Assembly: GCF_000011565.2 (NCBI RefSeq)
Contig: NC_005861.2
Coordinates: 682,001-746,000, forward strand
DNA length: 64,000 nucleotides
Reading direction: 5' to 3'
Origin: Candidatus Protochlamydia amoebophila UWE25
GTDB lineage: Bacteria; Chlamydiota; Chlamydiia; Chlamydiales; Parachlamydiaceae
Below the pieces are notes generated by a model. It was not told where the DNA came from. It did no database searches and saw only the letters and a program-made list of their open reading frames with translations. Positions 47,637 to 54,151 of the stretch are shown here, one piece after another. Each line of letters begins with the position of its first letter. Positions within the stretch are counted from its first letter, which is position 1. The position numbers and the translations under genes are program-made.

Positions 47637-47822
47637 ATGAGAAATCTATTTTTTTTAGTAGGGGGATTAATATTTATGTCAACTGCTTACGCTGAAAATG
47701 AAAATGTCAATCCTACGTCCAAAACTGCTTATTGTTCAAGTGGTTGTGGATGTAAACATGTTTGTGTATGTGAGTGTAAACAAACCAAAACTTGCCACTG
47801 CTCGATTCTAGAAAAACAATAA
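47637..47822 (+). CDS. Small secreted Cys-rich protein
   Basis: The product is 61 aa from ATG 47637, which has a strong AAAGGAGG ribosome site 6 bp upstream. A longer TTG start at 47616 lacks one. A signal peptide ends at about STAYA. The mature peptide of about 43 residues has eight Cys in 22 positions (CSSGCGCKHVCVCECK, then CHC). The CxC and CxxxC spacing resembles metallothionein-like metal-binding peptides or a disulfide-crosslinked envelope peptide. No family is recognised. It is preceded by the divergent M48 protease gene. Confidence 0.78.
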   Translation: MRNLFFLVGGLIFMSTAYAENENVNPTSKTAYCSSGCGCKHVCVCECKQTKTCHCSILEKQ

Positions 47823-47864
47823 TATCTAAGTCGGTGCAGATTAATATAAAACGATGGTAAATCC

Positions 47865-47887
47865 GTCGATTGTGTAGATGCATCGAC
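47865..47887 (+). terminator. Hairpin after the Cys-rich gene
   Basis: Arms GTCGAT and ATCGAC flank an 11-nt loop, 43 bp after the stop, followed by a T/C-rich stretch. It is a weak intrinsic terminator candidate. Confidence 0.35.
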
Positions 47888-48082
47888 TCTTCAAAAATTT
47901 TCTTCTTTTCCTGTCTTTTTTGTAATTTATGATAAAAATCATATCATTTTCTTGGTTCTACTTGCAGATTACTCGTTATTTTGCTATCCCTAGATTTTTT
48001 TGAATAAAAAACAATAGAGACTTAAAGGGGATTTTGTAAAATCTATTTTAAGGAATTCTTAATAACATGCGTGAGAGTAACT

Positions 48083-49111
48083 ATGATGCGCTACATCAAG
48101 CCTTGGATCTTTTTGTTGAGTTTAAATTCGGCATTTCTTTTAGCAGAAAATTTTGATAAAAAAATGAATGATAGCAGCAAAAGTGCAACAATTTCTGAAA
48201 CGATTGAAGCTTCGAAAGAACTTGATAATTATCGAGAGGCTCATCCAGAAATTTACAATGAAAACTGCTGGTCATCAGTAGAACCAGAAACAGATGCTGA
48301 ATATGCGAGATCTCATAATCTTTGGGGAATTTGGCTGCCTGAGGGCCCTCCAATGTTTCGCCCCTTTTTGGCGGATCCCCGCCAATTAACATATTCAGTA
48401 GGTTGGCGTTTTAATGACCGAGCAACGGTTAAAAACGTGATTGATGTATCATTTGGGGATACATTACCTATTTTTCGTTGGTGTGACATTTGGAAGTTTA
48501 GAGGAGACCTTCAATTAGAGTTAGAAGGGGGAGTCTGGGCAATTTTTGATCCTTTGCATAAATCTGCTCCACTTATTGACGCTGACTATTATGTGGGTAT
48601 TCCCATTACCTATGCTTTTGGTAATTGGGCTCTTCGGTTAAGAGGATATCACATTTCTACTCATATTGGTGATGAGTTTTTGATTAATCATCCTCACTTT
48701 GATCGGCGTAATCCAAGTATTGAAGCCATCGATTTGTCTGTTTCTTGGCAAAAAGAACAGATTCGATTATATGGAGTACTGGGTTGGGTTTGTTGCCAAG
48801 ATGATTCTTTTAGAGTAGGGCCTTTCTACCTTGAAACAGGATTAGAATTGAGACTTTCTCAGTTGGGTTATCGTGACCACTGCAATCGTTTGTATAGCGA
48901 ACCTTTTTTTGGTATGCACTTCCGTTATCAATCTCATTTTAAAAAACATATCAACCAAACTTATGTGCTAGGATGGGAATGGGGAAAAGTTTCAGGTATT
49001 CGACGTAAATTTAGACTTTTCTTAGAGTATCATGATGGATATTCTTTGGATGGGCAGTTTTGTAAACGTGCCACTCATTATTTAAGTTTCAGAGGCTCAT
49101 ACGGATTTTAA
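48083..49111 (+). CDS. DUF1207 family outer-membrane-type protein
   Basis: The product is about 342 aa. The first frame codon is GTG 48071, but ATG 48083 or 48086 gives a clean signal peptide (RYIKPWIFLLSLNSAFLLA). The sequence matches DUF1207: LPEGPPMFRPFLADPRQ, then YSVGWRFND, SFGDTLPIFRW, LEGGVWAIFD, and the C-terminal FRLFLEYHDGYSLDGQF with a final aromatic (YGF). Alternating strands suggest a barrel; location outer membrane or periplasm. Function unknown. The next gene starts 3 bp after its stop, so the two form an operon. Confidence 0.9.
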   Translation: MMRYIKPWIFLLSLNSAFLLAENFDKKMNDSSKSATISETIEASKELDNYREAHPEIYNENCWSSVEPETDAEYARSHNLWGIWLPEGPPMFRPFLADPRQLTYSVGWRFNDRATVKNVIDVSFGDTLPIFRWCDIWKFRGDLQLELEGGVWAIFDPLHKSAPLIDADYYVGIPITYAFGNWALRLRGYHISTHIGDEFLINHPHFDRRNPSIEAIDLSVSWQKEQIRLYGVLGWVCCQDDSFRVGPFYLETGLELRLSQLGYRDHCNRLYSEPFFGMHFRYQSHFKKHINQTYVLGWEWGKVSGIRRKFRLFLEYHDGYSLDGQFCKRATHYLSFRGSYGF

Positions 49112-49114
49112 TCT

Positions 49115-50077
49115 ATGAATCCAGAAGGTTATAACGGCCCTTTTGATAAAGATACCATTGAAACAAAATCTCCTTCGATTAATCCTTTATTAACTGAAGG
49201 AGATTTTATTCAAGAGGGTCAACCTCTTGGTTTGAGGTCACTACCCATTTGGCTTTGGATTGTATTAGCAACAATGGTCATGTCCTTGGTTTGGGGCAGT
49301 ATGAATTGGTATCAAGGAGTTATGCAACAAGAGAAAAAAGCAGAACCTTTTCTCGATGTGACTAATCGTGAATTTTCTGTTTTTCTATGGCAGTTTCCCT
49401 CTTTTTTGCGTGCTAATGCATTAAAAAAAACAGCTTATCTTCCAGGTTTCCAAACAACCAAAGAAACGCTTGTGTTGAATGAAGCAGATAATTTTGTTTC
49501 AGCTCCTCCCGATTTATTATTTTTGTATCATACATGGAACCGTCTTTTAGCCTCTGAATCTAATTTACGGCCTATCAATCCGAAAGAGTTTTCTGAATTT
49601 TTAAATCAGGTAGAAGAATGGCAACCAAAATTTTGGAAAAAAGCACCTAAAGAATATGTACAATTAATTGATAATAAAGAATACGAACAAACACAAAATT
49701 TACAAACACTTTCAGTATCTCAATTGCCAGTCCTTGTTCGACAAGCTTTTCAAGGTTGGAAAAATTATTATCAAGAAGGACCAGAAATTAATGCTTTAGC
49801 TCCAACAATTGCACAAGTTCAAGCTTTTCTAGAGTCTCATCCCCATTATAAACGCAATTTTTGGCGCAATATTCAACAAGTTGCAGGACAAGAAGTGGTT
49901 AGATCTGACTATTTATATTTGCTTACACAAGCGGCTTTTAACCCAGAAGAGGCTTTTCCAACCGATCAACTTGCACCTTTTCTCAAAGTTGCTATGTTCA
50001 ATGCAGCACAGGCCAATAAAGACAAAATCAAACACGCAGATTCCAATCCTTTATCACTAAATATCATAGCGCAGTGA
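49115..50077 (+). CDS. Membrane-anchored hypothetical protein, co-transcribed with DUF1207 gene
   Basis: The product is 320 aa. A short polar N-terminus is followed by one membrane helix (about residues 46-63, IWLWIVLATMVMSLVWGS) and a soluble domain of about 255 residues, presumably periplasmic, with no motif I recognise. It starts 3 bp after the DUF1207 gene, suggesting a shared job at the envelope. Its ribosome site lies inside the previous gene's end. Confidence 0.75.
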   Translation: MNPEGYNGPFDKDTIETKSPSINPLLTEGDFIQEGQPLGLRSLPIWLWIVLATMVMSLVWGSMNWYQGVMQQEKKAEPFLDVTNREFSVFLWQFPSFLRANALKKTAYLPGFQTTKETLVLNEADNFVSAPPDLLFLYHTWNRLLASESNLRPINPKEFSEFLNQVEEWQPKFWKKAPKEYVQLIDNKEYEQTQNLQTLSVSQLPVLVRQAFQGWKNYYQEGPEINALAPTIAQVQAFLESHPHYKRNFWRNIQQVAGQEVVRSDYLYLLTQAAFNPEEAFPTDQLAPFLKVAMFNAAQANKDKIKHADSNPLSLNIIAQ

Positions 50078-50173
50078 AAAACTCAGAGCTATTCTTTTGA
50101 AAATGCTTAGAAAAGTGAGAATAAAAGCTTTATTCATCAATAAAAATTAATAGACATTAGTGTCGTGAGAGTT

Positions 50174-50201
50174 AAAAAATAAGAGGGAAATTTTCCCTCT
50201 T
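50174..50201 (-). terminator. Intrinsic terminator of the minus-strand coiled-coil gene, copy 1
   Basis: Stem arms AAGAGGGAAA and TTTCCCTCTT, read on the minus strand, are followed by a run of T (ATTTTTT). It lies 16 bp past the stop codon and is conserved in copy 2. Confidence 0.8.
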
Positions 50202-50216
50202 AAAATAAAAACCAAT

Positions 50217-50822
50217 TTAGGCATAGTCTGAGCCATCAACAGAAGCCGCATTAGGGGTATCAAGGTTTGCTAACTCCTGAATCGTTTCGCGCACTTTATT
50301 ATCAGCATATTTTAGCGCTTCTAATCGTGAGCAATTGGGATGGTTGGTTCGATATTCTTGTTCAAATGCTTCTAACAAGCGTAAATGATTTGAAACTTCA
50401 GATTTTTGATAAAGATGAGACATTCCAAGCGCCAAAACAGATGCAGGCGTATTTATAGGATTAATAAAACTTAAAGTAAGACCCGTTGCCAATACAATAT
50501 TGTTAATAATTCCAGCTGAATTTTGGTAATCTTTTATTAAATTTTCTTTGTATTGTTCAGCTTCTATAGCCTCAAGTTGATGTTGCAGGTTTTCATTATT
50601 ATCTTGGAGGTGTCTTACTTCGTTAGTGAGATGGGTAATTTGTTGGTTTAATAATCTTCCGCGAATTTCAATAAATCGGAACATTTCACTACAAGCATGG
50701 CCCATCATTACCATTCTATCTTCTAAAGGAAGGCTGGAGTCTTGCAAGAAATTATTCATTTGTTGCATGGCAGTTGAAGGATTTTGTACAGCTAATTGTT
50801 GATCCGGTACATTAGGAATCAT
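50217..50822 (-). CDS. Coiled-coil protein with hydrophobic segment, duplicated module, copy 1
   Basis: The product is 201 aa. Residues about 58-95 form a coiled coil (LTNEVRHLQDNNENLQHQL); about 105-140 are hydrophobic (SAGIINNIVLATGLTLSFIN). The C-terminal 60 residues are charged and helical. No known domain is recognised. ATG 50822 follows a strong AAGGAGAG ribosome site. It is divergent from the 51071 gene, with a 248-bp control region between. It is near-identical to its paralogue at 52262 except in residues about 37-57. The hydrophobic hairpin plus coiled coil would suit a secreted or inclusion-membrane protein; that is inference. Confidence 0.82.
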   Translation of the reverse strand: MIPNVPDQQLAVQNPSTAMQQMNNFLQDSSLPLEDRMVMMGHACSEMFRFIEIRGRLLNQQITHLTNEVRHLQDNNENLQHQLEAIEAEQYKENLIKDYQNSAGIINNIVLATGLTLSFINPINTPASVLALGMSHLYQKSEVSNHLRLLEAFEQEYRTNHPNCSRLEALKYADNKVRETIQELANLDTPNAASVDGSDYA

Positions 50823-51070
50823 AATTGCTCTCCTTAACTTATAAATGATTTTTATTGTTTATCATCAAATATGCATACTATTTAAATAGTAATCTGTAAA
50901 CATATTCAATTAAGAACACTAATAAATAAAATTACTATTGTCAACTATAATGATTCTTTAATGATTTTTTTTGAAATACCACACAATAATTTGAATAGAA
51001 AATAAATCAAAAAAAGATAAGATATAGTATATCGCTAGATATATTTTTAAGAATAGAAAGGAATAAAAAA
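50823..51070. promoter_or_regulatory. Divergent control region with 16-bp palindrome, copy 1
   Basis: A 248-bp AT-rich region between divergent genes, almost unchanged in copy 2. It contains the perfect palindrome TACTATTTAAATAGTA at 50876-50891, a candidate operator, about 55 bp from the minus-strand start. A TATA-rich stretch (about 51025-51045) near the plus-strand gene may be its promoter. Confidence 0.6.
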
Positions 51071-52099
51071 ATGAGAATTTTGTCGAACCACTTTTCTTGC
51101 TATTATTCTTCTTTTTTTGAGGGACATTTTTTATATTTAACCAAACGTCAGAAAACGATCATGGCGATTGCCATAGGCATATTTAGTTGTTTCATAGCTG
51201 GCTATTTACTGTATCAAGTAATCAATAAAAGAAAAATAAGGCCTTTGTCAAGTGATGCTGCTTCTTTAAATAGAGAACCAAATTTTGGAAAACCCTTAAG
51301 CCCATCAGTCGAAGAGCACAAAACAAATCTTTCGATAGTGAATCCAGCGTTAATCCATAGAATTAATTCTCTGATCTCAAGAGTTAGCTCAATGATTTCA
51401 ATGGTTTCAGTATTTTCTCCGACGGAAAATGAAAGAGCTGAACAAACAATAGAGGGAGAGATCGACTATACAGGTGTTACGGTAGATACAACACTGCTTT
51501 CCCGGTATTGGAATATCGCTTATAAAAATACTTCTTCATTAGAAGATGCTAATGTCATTCTCATGGGAGAACATCATAAAATTTTAGCCTATCAACAGTT
51601 AGAGATTGCAATCATCAATCAATTTGGAAAAGACGATGATATCTTACTTTTAGAAGGGATAGAGTATCAAGAGGAGGCGCAAAATTTTAGTCATATTTAT
51701 CCTGAATACAATTTCAACTTAATTTCAAAAAATATACGCATGTTTGGTTTTGAGGTAGACTTATTACCCTTTGATGAAAGTTCAAATATGCTTGAAGAAT
51801 TAGAGAGAAAAGTTGTTATCCTAAAAACAAAAATAGAGCAAAAAAAAAGATCTGGGTTGCCTCATGATGCCTTAGAAAAAATGATGGAAGAACTTGTCAT
51901 TTTATTGGAGAAATTATTTCTATCAACGGATAAACGTAACGAATTTCTAATTACTTCCATTAATCGGCTGTTAGATCGGTACCCTAACAACAAGTTATTT
52001 GTCATTGCTGGCAGCTTCCATATAGTAAGTCCCGATTTTAACTTGATCGACCATTTACCCCCAGATGTGAAGTATGCCATATTAACTTATAAAAATTAG
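51071..52099 (+). CDS. Membrane-anchored protein with TraB/TIKI-like motifs, duplicated module, copy 1
   Basis: The product is 342 aa. One membrane helix lies at about 29-50 after a short N-terminus, then a low-complexity linker to about 130, then a C-terminal domain. The domain has LMGEHHK (GExH at 166-169), ILLLEGIEYQEE (LLEG at 193-196) and a final VIAGSFHIV (GxxH at 314-317). GExH...GxxH with an intervening LLEG is the pattern of the TraB/PrgY/TIKI/ChaN-like fold, whose animal members are metalloproteases. The call rests on these motifs only. ATG 51071 follows a GAAAGGAATAA ribosome site. Predicted site of action is outside the cytoplasm or in the host, unproven. Confidence 0.72.
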   Translation: MRILSNHFSCYYSSFFEGHFLYLTKRQKTIMAIAIGIFSCFIAGYLLYQVINKRKIRPLSSDAASLNREPNFGKPLSPSVEEHKTNLSIVNPALIHRINSLISRVSSMISMVSVFSPTENERAEQTIEGEIDYTGVTVDTTLLSRYWNIAYKNTSSLEDANVILMGEHHKILAYQQLEIAIINQFGKDDDILLLEGIEYQEEAQNFSHIYPEYNFNLISKNIRMFGFEVDLLPFDESSNMLEELERKVVILKTKIEQKKRSGLPHDALEKMMEELVILLEKLFLSTDKRNEFLITSINRLLDRYPNNKLFVIAGSFHIVSPDFNLIDHLPPDVKYAILTYKN

Positions 52100-52218
52100 A
52101 ATGTTTTTAAAAATTGCAGAGAAGAGATTATTCCATCCTTTTAAAAATGCTTAAAAAGACGAGAATAAAAGCTTTATTCACCAATAAAAATTAATAAATC
52201 ATCAGTGTCGTGAGAGTT

Positions 52219-52246
52219 AAAAAATAAGAGGGAAATTTTCCCTCTT
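52219..52246 (-). terminator. Intrinsic terminator of the minus-strand coiled-coil gene, copy 2
   Basis: The same hairpin and T run as in copy 1, conserved base for base across the stem. Confidence 0.8.
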
Positions 52247-52261
52247 AAAATAAAAGCCAAT

Positions 52262-52867
52262 TTAGGCATAGTCGGAGCCATCAACAGAAGCCGCATTAGG
52301 GGTATCAAGGTTCGCTAACTCCTGAATCGTTTCGCGCACTTTATTATCAGCATATTTTAGCGCTTCTAATCGTGAGCAATTAGGATGATTGGTTCGATAT
52401 TCTTGTTCAAATGCTTCTAACAAGCGTAGATCATTCGAAACTTCAGATTTTTGATAAAGATGAGACACTCCAAGCGCCAAAACAGATGCAGGCATATTTA
52501 TAGGATTGATAAAACTTAAAGTAAGACCCGTTGCCAATACAATATTGTTGATAATTCCAGCCGAATTTTGATAATCCTTTATTAACTTCTCTTTGTATTG
52601 TTCAGCTTCTATAGCCTCAAGTTGATGTTGCAAGTTTTCGTTATTATCTTGGAGGTGTCTCACTTCGTTCGTGAGACGAGTAATTTGTTGGTTTAATTTT
52701 CCTTCGACTCTTCCAAAAATTTGCATACAGCTAATAAATACATTATTCATAATCTCAAACCTATCTTCTAAAGAAAGGTTGGAATCTTGCAAGAAATTAT
52801 TCATTTGTTGCATGGCAGTCGATGGATTTTGTACAGCTAATTGTTGATCCAGTGCATTAGGAATCAT
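52262..52867 (-). CDS. Coiled-coil protein with hydrophobic segment, duplicated module, copy 2
   Basis: The product is 201 aa, the same length as its paralogue at 50217. It differs at only about nine scattered residues outside residues 37-57, but almost every residue inside that block is different (FEIMNNVFISCMQIF here versus MVMMGHACSEMFRF there). The coiled coil and hydrophobic regions are unchanged. The strong AAGGAGAG ribosome site is also kept. Even conservation of both flanks argues that the gene is maintained by selection or recent gene conversion. Confidence 0.82.
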   Translation of the reverse strand: MIPNALDQQLAVQNPSTAMQQMNNFLQDSNLSLEDRFEIMNNVFISCMQIFGRVEGKLNQQITRLTNEVRHLQDNNENLQHQLEAIEAEQYKEKLIKDYQNSAGIINNIVLATGLTLSFINPINMPASVLALGVSHLYQKSEVSNDLRLLEAFEQEYRTNHPNCSRLEALKYADNKVRETIQELANLDTPNAASVDGSDYA

Positions 52868-53113
52868 AATTGCTCTCCTTAACTTATAAATGATTTTTAT
52901 TGTTGATCATTAAATATGCGTACTATTTAAATAGTAATCTGTAAACATATTCAATTAAGAACACTAATAAATAAAATTACTATTGTCAACTATAATGATC
53001 CTTTAATGATTTTTTTGAAAAATCACACAATAATTTGAATAGAAAATAAATCAAAAAAAGATAAGATATAGTATATCGCTAGATATATTTTTAAGAATAG
53101 AAAGGAATAAAAA
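52868..53113. promoter_or_regulatory. Divergent control region with 16-bp palindrome, copy 2
   Basis: Near-identical to the region at 50823-51070 (two bases shorter). The palindrome TACTATTTAAATAGTA recurs at 52921-52936, so both copies probably respond to the same regulator. Confidence 0.6.
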
Positions 53114-54118
53114 ATGAGAATTTTGTCGAACCACTTTTCTTGCTATTCTTCTTCTTTTTTTGAGGGACATTTTTTATTTTTAACTAAACGTCAGAAAACG
53201 ATCATGGCGGTTGCCATAGGCATATTTAGTTGTTTCGCAGCAGGCTATTTACTTTATCAAGCGATCAATAAAAGAAAAATAAGGCCTTTGTCAAGCAATG
53301 CTGCTTCTTTAAATAGAGAACCAAATTTTGGAAAACCCTTAAGCCTATCAGTCGAAGAGCAAAGAGGAAATCTTCCGATAATAGGTCCTGCGTTAATCCA
53401 TAGAATTAATTCTCTGATCTCAGCATTTCCTCCAATGGGAAATGAGAGTGACGAACAAACAATAGAGGAAGAGGTCGACTATACAGGTGTTCCAGTAGAT
53501 ACAACACTGCTTTCCCAGTATTGGAATATCGCTTATAAAAATGCTTCTTCACTAGAGGAAGCAGATATTATTCTTATGGGTGAAGATCACAAAATTTTAG
53601 CCTATCAACAATTAGAGATTGCAATTATCAATCAATTTGGAAAAGACGATGATGTCTTACTTTTAGAAGGAGTAGAGTATCAAGAGGAGGCGCAAAATTT
53701 CAGTTCAATTTGTCCTAAGCGTAGCTACGATTTAATTTCAAAAAATATACGCCTGTTTGGTTTTGAGGAAAATTTATTAACTTTGGTTGAAAGTTTAAAT
53801 ATGCTTAAAGAATTGGAGAGAAAAGCTATTATCTTAAAAACAAATATAGAGTTAAAAAAAAGATCTAATTTGCCATTGGATGTCACATTTTCAGAAAAAG
53901 TGATGCACGAAGGAGTCTGTTTATTGGAGAAATTATTTCTATTAACGGATAAGCGCAACGAATTTCTAATTACTTCCATTAATCGGCTGTTAGAACGATA
54001 TCCTGGCAGCAAGTTATTTGTCATTGCTGGTAGCCACCATATAGTAAGTCCCGCTTTTAACTTGATCGACCATTTACCTCCAAATTTAAAATATGCCATA
54101 TTAACTTATAAAGTTTAA
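53114..54118 (+). CDS. Membrane-anchored protein with TraB/TIKI-like motifs, duplicated module, copy 2
   Basis: The product is 334 aa. The membrane helix, GExH motif (LMGEDHK), LLLEGVEYQEE and closing VIAGSHHIV are all kept, so the same predicted domain should fold. It is shorter than copy 1 by a deletion in the linker (residues about 100-125). The middle helical part between LLEG and GxxH is the most diverged. Conservation of the motif residues while surroundings drift suggests that both copies are functional. Confidence 0.72.
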   Translation: MRILSNHFSCYSSSFFEGHFLFLTKRQKTIMAVAIGIFSCFAAGYLLYQAINKRKIRPLSSNAASLNREPNFGKPLSLSVEEQRGNLPIIGPALIHRINSLISAFPPMGNESDEQTIEEEVDYTGVPVDTTLLSQYWNIAYKNASSLEEADIILMGEDHKILAYQQLEIAIINQFGKDDDVLLLEGVEYQEEAQNFSSICPKRSYDLISKNIRLFGFEENLLTLVESLNMLKELERKAIILKTNIELKKRSNLPLDVTFSEKVMHEGVCLLEKLFLLTDKRNEFLITSINRLLERYPGSKLFVIAGSHHIVSPAFNLIDHLPPNLKYAILTYKV

Positions 54119-54151
54119 TTTTAAAAGGTTCCGACAAATTTAATTGAAGGA

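Larger units (their letters stand above)
50101..52099. repeat. Tandem direct repeat, copy 1 (about 2.0 kb two-gene unit)
   Basis: The unit includes a terminator, a minus-strand coiled-coil gene, a shared divergent control region and a plus-strand TraB/TIKI-like gene. It repeats at a spacing of about 2044 bp as copy 2. Most of it is above 90 percent identical by eye, except for two local blocks of strong divergence. Confidence 0.9.
52145..54118. repeat. Tandem direct repeat, copy 2
   Basis: It directly follows copy 1 and has the same gene order, terminator and control region. Different blocks have diverged: residues about 37-57 of the coiled-coil protein, and the linker and the 200-270 region of the TraB/TIKI-like protein. 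Confidence 0.9.
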
